Assembly (NCBI GenBank): GCA_951213105.1
Contig: OX578134.1
Span: 143,570,152-143,634,151, forward strand
Source of the DNA: Amaurobius ferox
Lineage: Eukaryota; Arthropoda; Arachnida; Araneae; Amaurobiidae
DNA length: 64,000 nt
Reading direction: 5' to 3'
Shown here: positions 38,801-49,976 of the stretch, one piece after another
Layout of the letters: each line of letters begins with the position of its first letter
Numbering within the stretch: the first letter of the stretch is position 1
The notes under the pieces: generated by a model
Databases searched by the model: none
Told to the model about the DNA's origin: nothing
Seen by the model: the letters and a program-made list of their open reading frames with translations, nothing else
Made by a program: the position numbers and the translations under genes

Positions 38801-39089
38801 TTAAATATATCGAAACAGCATATATGTAATTATGATTTATATGTATTTCTATTTTTCAGTTACGACGTTAAGATGCAATTATAAAATTCTTATATGTTGT
38901 ACTTGAAGAAATATACGACACACTTTAAATTTTGATATTTGTGCAAAGTCGCATATTTTATTTATTCACGATTTGACACTACAGTGCTAAAGTGTTACGG
39001 GAAAATATACACCAAATCCTTTATTCATCGATAAAAATACATATTGAAATACATGAAATAGATTTCAAAAATTTGTCACAGAGAATAAG

Positions 39090-39405
39090 ATTGAATCTCC
39101 TACCCAAATGCGAAATTATCCATCATTTAATGTTAACCCCATAAACTATGATGCCAGAATGAACGCTGTAATCACTGCCACTACACGATGTCCTTATACA
39201 ATGAGAACACACTCGTTAGCAATTCGTGTTTAACTCGCATTTAACTCAGGAATTTGCACCAACATATTTTAAACACCGAATTACTAATTAGTAAGATTTC
39301 CGAAATATTTCCCAAATGTTTCACGGTTATTATTATCGTTAAATATTTTGAATTTTAACTTTAATTACTTGAACAAAATTTATAGTTTGAACATGTATGT
39401 TCAGA
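39090..39405 (+). repeat. Single satellite-like monomer in copy C
   Basis: Orthologous to the copy-A monomer and nearly identical to it. Confidence 0.75.
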
Positions 39406-39987
39406 CAATGAGTATGTTTCATGTATAATGTTTATCCGAGGAAGTTCTTAACGGAAAAATAAAATGTAGTATGTGGTATAGTGTATCAAAATATTTTTCA
39501 GTTCAGAAAATATTTAATTATATCATAATACCCTGTCGGTGTAGGAGGATTCAATTCCAAATGTAATTTCATTATAAATATATTCAAGAAATAATTTCTG
39601 AAAAACAGTGCAATGCTTTTCTTGACGTTAATAGTAATTACATAAACATTTACATTACGGTAGTTTAAACATGCTTTATAATAAGGTTTGTTTATGGTAC
39701 GCATTATTTATAGAGAAAAAAAAATTTATACACAAACATTTGTATTGATCAGCAATGAATATTCACATTTTTATAGACTCATGCTTTAGTTGTATAGAGC
39801 AAAGAATTTGGACCACCTGAACTTACAAGATAAGATCCCTAGTTAAAAAGTCTTACTTGAGCAGCATATGACAATCCTTACAGATAAATAAATTCATTCT
39901 CACTTCGTTTTACTTATAATTCATTAAATTGTGTTTAATAGAACAAAATAACACAGATATATTTTTGAAATTGTACTAAATTTACAC

Positions 39988-41263
39988 TAAAGATAGTCAG
40001 CATTGTGTATTTCTATAAGATTTCGTTCAGAAACTATATTTTAATTTTCCTAAAAATCATTTTAAAATGTATTTTTATAAATGTAACACAAGATTCGTGA
40101 ATACGATTAGTTGAATTAGATTAATATCTGAACTTACATATTTATATACAGCAATTATTGTATAAACTATGTGTCTCGTATAAAATGTCGTAAAAATCAT
40201 TGTTTCGGGAAATTTTCATATTGTTTGTCTTTATATAAAAATAGTATGAAAGTATTATATTTCAAATAAAACGTTCGTTGTACTAATGCAATATACAAAA
40301 AATTAATATCTTGTCATTGTGTTTTTCTCAATGTAAAAAAGTACCATATACAAAATGTCACGTTGATTTTCGCATTTGTTAAGTTTCTATATTTGCATCC
40401 CACGAACATATATACACTGGCATATATTATGTAGACATTTATTTAAATACAGTTCACAGAAATTTTAGATTATCAATAACAGATTATCAATTTCGAAAAT
40501 GCTTTACTAATATTTTCTGCAATCCATAGTATAATAAATTGTATATTACTTATAAAAAGCAATATTACACCAGAGAGATAAAACTTACTATTGTACCGTT
40601 GCGCTTACATATTCAAAAGTAGGCAGAGAGAATATGACTGCACAAGGTTTAGTGTAAGAATATTTGATTACATTATTGCCTTTAAATTGTAAATTTAAAT
40701 TCCCTTTCTGCTTGTGAAAGTTGTAGATAAATCGTCAATGCCCTACTTAATTACAACATTATTCTTCTAGCTGAAAAACTAATTGATCAAATTTCGCAAA
40801 ATTCGATTGATAAGTCATTTGTCGGTTACTCTGGTGCTGATAAGATTTTCGTATGATTCTAAGGAGAAGAGGTTTCCTTTTTTCGCGGACTAGCCTGAAA
40901 AAAAGGATGAATCCACTCTAGCTGTAAATTTAATTTAATAAATTTCACAAAATTTGGTTGATAAATCACGTGGGGGAGCTGATTAGATTTTGATGCGATT
41001 CTGCGATTCTGAAGGACAAAAGCTGCGGTTTTGCAAAATGGTCAGCAAAAATTACGAAAATCTAAAGTAAAGAGATTGCGCATGCTGAAATGCAACAAAT
41101 AAATGCATGTTTTGTACGTAATTTTTGACAATCAAAAGAATAAAGCCAATTCCATATCTCTAGTAGTAACTGTTTTTGAGTTATTTTGGGTTTTTAACAT
41201 TTTTCCAACGTCGCCTTTGAATACCTGTCCGGTAGCCAAATGAAAGCAAAAAAATAAAACTAC
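39988..41263 (-). repeat. Inverted 1.28-kb block of the tandem unit
   Basis: This is the reverse complement of 27526-28802 (the end of A plus the start of B). The left breakpoint is reciprocal to the base: copy C stops at the equivalent of 27525 and the inverted block ends at 27526. The inverted block includes the A/B unit junction, so it was cut from an array that already had tandem copies. Its inner edge, equivalent to 28802, is also where copy C begins at 32808. Confidence 0.9.
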
Positions 41264-41759
41264 ATTCTATTGCACGCTGTATTTATATCAAGATTTTGTA
41301 TTAATGTATTTTATTTTTTTACATTTTAAAGTTATGTAAATATATTTGTTTTAGTCATTTCTATTACTTCCTTATAGGGCTACAGAATTATAGTATGTTG
41401 CACATCTGGGTACAATTTCAGAAAGTTCAGAATGCGTAATGACGGCTCTCGTCAAGCGTTATTTTTAGACCAATACTACGATTAATATTAAAAAAATTTG
41501 AACTGAAACTCAAAAACAGGGTGATAGTGGCCGAATCGAATTTGAATTAATCTCCCGACCTTGTTTCATGGCAAAGAAATAGCCAATACTCGACCAACAA
41601 TAGTATCTTAGATCTTTGAGTGATCAACTTCCACATTATCGCAGCTACTTTCAAAAGCAGAATATTTAGATCCTCAAGTTTTTACATTCTTGATTATTTT
41701 GAAGCGTCATCAACCGTTGCAGTGGTGTTTGGTCCCATTTTTTGTTGACAAGATTGCTT

Positions 41760-42027
41760 GACCTACCCGAAGGTGCAAGCTACTCTTTTGGAAGGTAGGT
41801 ACAGTGCCACCCAATTTGGATCAAAACCCAGTGTGGGCGACAACTACAAGATCCGCGCCCTTCTTCCCTTGTCACCAACCTCTTGGAAGGATTTTCGGAC
41901 TCATATATGTAACGCACCGGTATTCCCTGTAAATACGGGGGTAGTTTTGGGAGAGCCGGGAATCGAACTATGGTTCTCTGAGTGCAATCCCCGTGCCTTA
42001 ACACCACTGGGTTATCTCGCAAGGAGA
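41760..42027 (-). repeat. tRNA-derived SINE, in copy D
   Basis: Orthologous position to the copy-A SINE. The downstream gcacccgccggtgcacccgt minisatellite-like stretch is also shared by all four units. Confidence 0.75.
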
Positions 42028-42470
42028 TGCTTGCTCGTCATCTTCCCATTTTCTGAAGCTGCATCCGACTTCCGTGCAGAGCGAGCCGGTGCACCCGCCG
42101 GTGCACCCGTCGGTACACCCGTATATTACCCTAATTCCCAGGCGGTTGTGCTGCCTGATATATGCGCTCAACCCTTATTCGCTAACAGTTGCTTTTTCTA
42201 AAATCTGACTTCAAGTCAGTAGCTGTCACTCAAAAATAGTGATTTTAGCAAAAATGTTCTCGTCTGCTATGTTGGAATCAGAATTTGGAATCTCTAATTT
42301 TCGTAAAATATGCTTGTATATAAATAACTCAGTTCGTAAAATATGGTTGCTTATCATTTCATAATTTCTGTTTTAAGCTATTTTGCTATTATGACATATA
42401 TTATTATATATATATTATTAATTTTGTACCATTTATGATCGTTGATAATTTAATCGTCCATAAATAAGGG

Positions 42471-42749
42471 TTATAACACTCGTTTGCAGTAACGCTGCCA
42501 CTTGTGATGATTTACCAATCTTAAGGCCGCTAATGTCTGTGAAGAAGAGGGATTGACCACTTTTACTTTATTAGTATTAAAATGTATTCTAGGAATAGAA
42601 ACATTTATTGACTTGCATTTATTACTTTTGTGAGACTTGCTTACTAGAAGTTTGGTTAAACTTACATCAGTTATGCAATAGCAGCGAACGAAATTATATC
42701 TACTATTGTTTAATTTTGCTGCAGCGTTTACAAAAGATAATGAATTCAT
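42471..42749 (-). other. 92-codon minus-strand frame shared by units B, C and D
   Basis: The frame opens MNSLSFVNAAAKLNN and contains LLVSKSHKSNKCKSINVS. Counterparts are at 32083-32382 and 36325-36603. In copy A the same frame is broken by a TGA (within caatagttgatat near 24100). Composition is not extreme and there is a basic, serine-rich middle. I do not recognise a family. It could be a remnant of an element's protein or chance. Confidence 0.2.
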
Positions 42750-45075
42750 TTAATTGATTATAGTCTCAGGTGTTTACCATGCTGGTTCCTTTTTATTGGA
42801 AGTCAATGTTTTGGTTTAATATTAATATTCACCACTGTACCTGTGTTACTTTTATTTCTGCCAGACTATTCGTATCCATTAGTATTTTATAGTTAAACAA
42901 AACGCGTATAATGCCAAAAGTGAAGGTCACAAAAATTCCATCAGCCGTATCTTCCAGATACATTACGAGATTAAAAGTTAACGTAACACGCAGGTTATCA
43001 CGTAGCAAATTCCAAAGAATTCTTCCTGCACACGAATTAATGTGCAGTTAAACAGCAATTCTCCTTAAGGCCTAGTTTACGGAAAGCGCAGACATAATGA
43101 CTACAATAATGCTTCCCCTGCGAAATGTTTTAAGAGACAGCGGTCACGATCATTAATGGTCCGGATTTCTGGAAAATCTTGTTTTAAACTTCGTTTTACA
43201 CCGGCAGCACATAATTTGCGAAATGTCTGTTGGAACTCTTTATTTTCTTACCAATGCTTCCTGGTTCGCTTTATGACCAACGTGCCATTAAGAGATACAG
43301 GGATTAACGGTGATAGCAGATGGTGTAAATTAATAAATGTTTTTGTGAGGTAATGAATGGTATGTAAAACAAAGTTTTGCGAATTTATAGCACAAAAGAA
43401 AGATTTTAACTTTGACTTAGAAAGTCCAGTAAATGTATTACTATACTGGAAAATATTACCGGCGTTAACCCCAAATAAACACCCCATACTTAAATTATAC
43501 AGTTTTACTCTAAATGCGATATTTGACACTCCCTCATTAATAATAATTACAGCACCCTTATAAAGTAAAATACAACATTAAATTCATATCTGTGTAGCCC
43601 ATAGAGATGAAATAAAGAGTTTATATTTCAATTTGAGGGCGTCGCCACGATATGATGCAATTGTATTGTCATGAGATTTTAATACCTGAAGAGAATAAAT
43701 GGTAAAATGTATTGAGCTCCTAGAGTTAATGATGCCACCATACCTTTACCTCCGTGATTTAGCTGAATAGAAAAGTTACTATTGAAAGGTCTTCCCAATT
43801 TAAAAAGTCATAATTTGATTATTTAAGCCACGGAGATAGACAGCCTTACTTCTTCTTTTATCTCAAAATTCATGTTTTATACAATAGAATGGATGCACAA
43901 TTGATTTATAGATAGATTAGTTTGGGCTGAATTGTGTGGCCCATGAAGTTAGAAAGTTAGTCCCTTTTATCTCCGTGGTACGACCAGTAATAGGAAACTT
44001 AAAATAAAAATATTTAACTTGATTTAACTTGATTAAATTAAACTTAATAAATTCGTTGTTAGAAGGTCTAGGGGAGTGTAGATTATTTACGTTATGTTAG
44101 TGGATAGTATAATATGTGTGTTTTGATAGTGACTCGTATAAAAATAATAATAATGAAAGTGAGTGGTGTATGGTAAGCGCGGAGTGAATGGGAGGAAATC
44201 TTTTGAAACTTTATGAATAGCGGATCTAAGATAATCTTTTGCCACTTTATCCCGTCTTATGGCGGAATTGTCCTTCCAGTTGATAATAATTAGGAACGCC
44301 ATTTATCATATTTGAGGCAACCAATGTTTAAATGTCAGAAAAGCACCAAATATCCTTGAATAAAGGAATTTAATAAATGTGGTAATAATATTATAGATAT
44401 GGATATATAATAACTTATTGGCAGTTGAAACTGGAATTACATTGTTGATTAGTTCGAATGTCTTGGACTTGGGTAACTTTTTATTCACAGATATGCAGAA
44501 ATGTGCTTTTGAAATTATTTCATAACGTTTATTTGGCAATCATGTTCTTAAAGGGCTTTCATTAACTGCATGATTATTAACATTTATATATTTTTGAAAA
44601 GTTGTTTAAACATGTACAAGACGAACATATTTTATGATGTTATTTTAAATTATCTTTGCTAAAATGCAATAGTTTATATAATGCACGATCCAAATTATTT
44701 ATTTAGAATGCCTTAGATCATACTCTGTCTGCATCATACTCTGATCATACTGTGATCATATTCTGTGTCTGTCCCATGAGTAATCTGTGTCTGTCCCATG
44801 TCCCCCCAACATATATGTAATTATAATTTATATGTATTTCTATTTTTCAGTTACGACGTTAAGATGCAATTATAAAATTCTTATATGTTGTACTTGAAGA
44901 AATATACGGCACATTTTAAATTTTGATGTATGTGCAAAGTCGCATATTTTATTTATTCACGATTTGACACTACAGTGCTAAAGTGTTACGGGAAAATATA
45001 CACCAAATCCTTTATTCATCGTTAAAAATACATCTTGAAATACATGAAATAGATTTCAAAAATTTGTCACAGAGA

Positions 45076-45392
45076 ATGAGATGGAATCTCCTACCCAAAT
45101 ACGGAATTATCCATCATTTAATGTTAACCCCATAAACTATGATGCCAGAATGAACGCTGTAATCACTGCCACTACACGATGTCCTTATACAATGAGAACA
45201 CACTCGTTAGCAATTTGTGTTTAACTCGCATTTAACTCAGGAATTTGCACCAACATATTTTAAACACCGAATTACTAATTAGTAAAATTTCCGAAATATT
45301 TCCCAAATGTTTCACGGTTATTATTATCGTTAAATATTTTGAATTTTAACTTTAATTACTTGAACAAAATTTATAGTTTGAACATGTATGTT
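45076..45392 (+). repeat. Single satellite-like monomer in copy D
   Basis: Orthologous to the copy-A monomer, with a few substitutions. Confidence 0.75.
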
Positions 45393-45843
45393 CACACAAT
45401 GAGTATGTTTCATGTATAATGTTTATCCGAGTAAGTTCTTAATGGAAAAATAAAATGTAGTATGTGGTATAGTGTATCAAAATATTTTTCAGTTCAGAAA
45501 ATATTTAATTATATCATAATACCCTGGCGGTGTAGGAGGATTCAATTCAAAATGTAATTTCATTTTAAATATATTGAAGAAATAATTTCTGAAAAACAGT
45601 GCAATGCTTTTCTTGACATTAATAGTACTTACATAAACATTTACATTACGGTAGTTTAAACATGCTTTATAATAAGGTTTGTTTATGGTACGCATTATTT
45701 ATAGAGAAAGAAAATTTTATACACAAACATTTGTATTGATCAACAATGAATATTCACATAGACTCATGCTTTAGTTGTATAGAGCAAGGAATTTGGACCA
45801 CCTGAATTTACAAGATAAGATCCCCAGTTAAAAAGTCTTACTT

Positions 45844-46632
45844 GAGCAGCATATGACAATCCTTACAGACATAAATTTATTCTCACTTCGTTTTACTTAT
45901 AATTCATTAAATTGTGTTTAGTAGCACAAAATAACACAGATATATTTTTGAAATTGTACTGAATTTGCAGTAGTTTTATTTTTTTGTTTTCATTTGGCTA
46001 CTGGACAGGTATTCAAAGGCGACGTTGGAAAAATGTTAAAAACCCAAAATAACTCAAAAACAGTTAATACTAGAGATATGGAATTGACTTTATTCTTGTG
46101 ATTGTCAAAAATTACGTAAAAAACATGCATTTATTTGTTACATTTCAACATGCGTAATCTCTTTAGATTTTGGTAATTTTTGCTGAGCATTTCGCAAAAC
46201 CGCAACTTTTGTCCTTCAGAATCGCATCAAAGTCTAATCAGCTCCCACACGTGATTTATCAACCAAATTTTGTGAAATTTGTAAATTTAAACTTACAGCT
46301 AGAGTGGATTCATCCTTTTTTTCAGGCTAGTCCGCGAAAAAAGGAAGCCTATTCTCCTTAGAATCATACGAAAATCTTATCAGCACCAGAGTAACCGACA
46401 AATGATTTATCAATCGAATTTTGCGAAATTTGATCAATTAGTTTTTCAGCTAGAGCGGATACATACATTGCACAGACAGACACACAGGCGCACGCACAGA
46501 CGTCGCGCTAAAATAGTTTTTACGTGTTATAGAGTGCTCGAAACGTGTAGATCCGTCGAAACTCGTATTTCGATTTTCGACACGATTCTAATACTTTCCA
46601 TATGCATTACCATGCATTGTACGGAAAGTAAA
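45844..46632 (-). mobile_element. Family H element, complete (end of copy D)
   Basis: This is the intact version of the element truncated at 28019. It continues past the junction point through a cacagacagacacacagg microsatellite, a cgtgtagatccgtcgaaa block and the hairpin end. In the hairpin, tactttcc and ggaaagta arms are recognisable on the minus strand. Confidence 0.8.
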
Positions 46633-46842
46633 GTTTGTAGGCGGTGCACTGAAACTTGAAATGCTTTCTCATACAAATATCATTTATTTTTCTTTTTAGT
46701 CGCTGAATTATATTCCCTTTAGAATAATACTTATATTTATATTTTACAGAATGTATAGATGTATTTGCGAAAGTTCTATCTAAGCCGTTTATTATGAATA
46801 TATTAAAGCATTTTAATAAAATGTGAAATAATTTAGCATTAA

Positions 46843-47553
46843 CACGTTCGCTGTTAACTACGAGGATACTCGTTATTGATCGCCTTACCTAAATCACCGA
46901 GTGCAAGTATTGCCGTAGCAAATGTACGCAATGTTTAGGTGTTTGGCGTACAGGAAGGGACTAAATAATACTCTAGGTGTACTGAAATGGATCATTTTTT
47001 TCTCAAAACGTAGATACAATAACTAAATGTTTAGAACGCAAAAACATATCTATTCACGATATATTTTGAAGAACACAACATATAAAAGATATTTTTATTA
47101 TATTATGTTAAAATTTTAATAAGTATAATGAAACGAAATTATTTGTGATAAGTTTTAAAACAATGTTCCACGCAAAGTCCTAGTTTTTCAGATTCCGGGC
47201 AAAAATATCTTGTTTCACGCCTTATCTTCTGTCCGGTAAATAATCTGGTAAAAGTAATATGTTATATCTATATTTTAAAAAATTAAACAACAGAAAATAA
47301 TTTAAAAGCATAAAAATGCAGATAGGATCTTCGTTACCTTACACCTTTCTGGTAGGTCAGACGGTCTGGGTCTCAACAACAACAACACCATTCGGCCATC
47401 CAAATAGTTGCTCAAGTCCATTGGACGACTCGGACGGTCTGAATCTTCAACACTATATCAGCTTTACCGGCCGTCCAAACGGTTGCTCGAGTCCTATAGA
47501 TGAGTCGGACGGCCTGGGGCTTCAACACCGTATCAGCTTTGGCAGCGAACGTG
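46843..47553 (+). mobile_element. TTAA-flanked MITE carrying SINE-tail repeats
   Basis: TTAA at 46839-46842 and 47554-47557 flanks an element of 711 bp. Its ends are perfect 11-bp inverted repeats, cacgttcgctg on the left and cagcgaacgtg on the right. TTAA target duplications fit a piggyBac-type non-autonomous element; the ends differ from the foldback MITE at 8.86 kb, so it is a separate family. No transposase is encoded. The right third is built of 75-bp tail modules that abut the right inverted repeat. Confidence 0.7.
47333..47543 (+). repeat. 75-bp tandem tail modules in the MITE
   Basis: There is a partial module at 47333-47389, then full 75-bp modules at 47394-47468 and 47469-47543. 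The partial one, through ctggtaggtcagacggtctg and a caacaacaacaac run, matches the SINE tail at 62214-62275 in reverse complement. The full modules share ggcc, ccaaa, ggttgctc, gactcgg or gagtcgg, and cttcaacac. In the second, ggccgtcc can pair with ggacggcc. Confidence 0.8.
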
Positions 47554-47557
47554 TTAA

Positions 47558-48010
47558 CCATTAAACATGCATTATGATAGAATAATTATGAGGTAGATAG
47601 GATCATTATGGGGATACACTTTTTAATTATTTATTTTACAGTGTGTCCGTTCACTATTGAAATATTTTCTGCAGTTGATTCGATTTTCACTAATGTATAA
47701 CTCATGAGTTTGTGTACACGTGCTTGAAACTGCAAATTGTTAGTTAACAAAATTTTTTAAATGTTACCAAGACTTTAAAGTTGGTGCTCTTGCCATTAAA
47801 TATTTTATAACTTAGAGTTTAGATAAAACATCAACAGTTAATTTTGAACATACACGTTTCCTTATCAAGTTTGCTTCTTGTGCAGTTTCTTAAAAATCGT
47901 CTCAGTGAATAGTAAAATTTTATTATTAAAGTATGATAATATAAAATTATTTTCTCTACACACAGAAAATCTCTGTAATATAAAGCCTGAGTTGGAGAGC
48001 TGAAAGTTAC
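47558..48010. other. A+T-rich sequence, no recognisable feature
   Basis: No gene or repeat is recognisable. Confidence 0.5.
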
Positions 48011-48720
48011 TGATAGTGATCAAGGCATCATATATATTTGATAAATTTTGTAATTTAATAGGGGAGTTTTGAAATTTGTATCTCGCGTGTAATACATGAA
48101 ATGAATTTCGAAAGAAATCCCCCGGTGTTACACAGTTAAAATTATTTTAACATATAAATACTGATATTTTGCATACTATTTCACAGTTAGAGTCCTAAAC
48201 GAGTATAATGCTTCCGATATCGTATTGGGTAAGTTCATTAGTTCAATAAGGTTTAAAAAAATTATAAGTTTTAAAAAAATTATACTTTTGATAACGCATG
48301 AAAAAAATTCCTAAAGATATGCTCAGAAATCAAAGGAGTTTCTTACTACATATGTTATTCAAACTTCGAAGTTTTAACATATAAATACAGCTGTTTTGCA
48401 TACATTTTCATAGCTAAAATGTTGAAAGCTACTTGCGATGCTTCATATATCGCACTGGGTAACTTCCTTCATTTAATGGGGTAGATTTTAAATTTTTGAT
48501 TCTGATTTTAATGCATGAAAATAATTGTAAAAGAGATTCCCAGCTGTCCCATGAGTTTCTAGTACCTCATGTCATTAAAACTATATCATGCAAAATCAAA
48601 AGTTTTACAATATATATACTTCTGGTTTTGCATGTGACTTCACATGAAAAATGTATCAAATGAAGAGAAATCTTAAAATATGCAATAGCACTTGTAAAAT
48701 TACATTTTCATTGTAAAAAA
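48011..48720 (+). repeat. Degenerate tandem repeat, about 230-bp period, three copies
   Basis: ttttaacatataaatac at 48145, the same at 48372, and ttttacaatatatatac at 48603 each precede a ttttgcat and a ttcaca or ttcata motif. The spacing is 227 and 231 bp. Each unit also carries a cgctgggt-like motif (tcgtattgggtaa, tcgcactgggtaa). Divergence is high. Confidence 0.75.
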
Positions 48721-49098
48721 TTGTAAATCGCATTTCTTCTTTACAGTTTTTAAAAGCACAAAATATCTTTTACTGCACTGGCAGCAGGAATTCTTAATAT
48801 ACTCAAACTTTAGTGGTAAATAATGAAATCTGTCTTATCGCATATTTGCCACCAAATTGGAGTATTGAGATTTAAGTACATCGAATTGTGAAGTCGATAT
48901 CATAGTCACAAAACATACTAATATTAGCACCAAATATTAAAATCATTTAATGGACAAGCATAGCCCAGGTTACATTTCCACATTTCAATTATGTACCATT
49001 TAGAATAACAAGTTCGGTTATAGTATTTTTCAATATCCACCAGAAAATTGCAGTGAGTTTTATATATTTATAATTTAATTCTAACATGTCCAATTCTT
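48721..49098. other. A+T-rich spacer, no recognisable feature
   Basis: No gene or repeat is recognisable. Confidence 0.5.
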
Positions 49099-49976
49099 AC
49101 TTTCCTTATATACAATAATGTATAAAGAAAGTATTGTGACGGGGTCGAAAATTCGAATTCGAGTTTTTGACGGGAGAGGACGTTTCGAACATTTTTGAGG
49201 TGATGTCTGTGTGTGTGTCAGTGAGTCTTGACTAACTTTCGATAACTGACGAAAGAATGGACCGAATCGAATAAAATTTGGTACAAAAATTGCACTCCGT
49301 GAGTACTGAAAGCCTTTTGCTTTTATATGCATTCGAATGTTCAGAACCCCTTAAATTTTCGAGTGAAATTTTGAAAAAATCATCAAAAAATCAAAACCTC
49401 TAATAAAGTTACGCAAATAGACATTTCGTATATAATTTTTCTTTAGAAAACGATTGACATATATTTTAGAACGCTAGCAGGAACCGTTCGCGAGATATTG
49501 CACATTTTTCAAAAAAATTATAAAAAAATCTATAAAATAAAAAAATGTCCTATCGAGAAACATGTTCACTTTTCATATGTAATATCATGCGATACATTTG
49601 GTGACATCATTTTCGTGGATCTAGATCGTTCCATTCATGAAAAAAGATACTTTGAGTAATACTTTTGTATTTGAACGCCAATAGTTATTTATCTGCTGTA
49701 AGAATAACTTATTTCTTCGTCCATAACGCTTGACGAGGTTTTGGCTGTGTTTTAAATTTTGCTAAATTACCGAAAAACTGGCCAAATAATTAAAAATGAA
49801 GCTAAATAAATGAACGAAATGATAAATTGCCAAATTAATGAATAATTGACGAAAATTCAATATCTTGTAAGGAATATAAATATCTACTATAATAATAATC
49901 TATTTTTACTGTAAAAGTAGTAAATTCATTGCATTATATAAGGAAAGTTATGCGTTGCCCATATTAGATTTTTTTT
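49099..49976 (+). mobile_element. Family H element abutting the satellite array
   Basis: It begins actttccttatatacaata, forms the terminal hairpin with aagaaagt, and carries the tttttgacggg and gtctgtgtgtgtgtc landmarks and the accgaatcgaataaaattt block. It ends with the conserved right tail (ggaaagtta, then gcgttgcccatattagattt). It is more diverged than the copy at 5.9 kb, with a distinct middle section. The satellite sequence starts immediately after its terminal T run. Confidence 0.75.

Larger units (their letters stand above)
32808..39987 (+). repeat. 8.44-kb tandem unit, copy C (5'-truncated)
   Basis: It starts at acggtaaaaatattttc, equivalent to A 20367, and ends at the A-27525 equivalent inside the H element. 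It retains the 254-bp block missing from B and is otherwise collinear with A (offset about 12.44 kb). Confidence 0.9.
41264..46632 (+). repeat. 8.44-kb tandem unit, copy D (5'-truncated)
   Basis: It resumes at the equivalent of A 22673, with the shared bases tac at the joint, and runs to the end of the array. Unlike A, its terminal H element is complete, which shows that the A/B junction falls inside an H element. About 170 bp corresponding to A 26185-26360 is replaced near 44780-44812 by a second tctgtgtctgtcccatg and a short cccccc. Confidence 0.9.

Noticed and set aside
47316..47564. 82-codon frame with internal amino-acid repeats
   Set aside because: The repeats are the 75-bp tail modules; 75 is divisible by three, which keeps the frame open by arithmetic.
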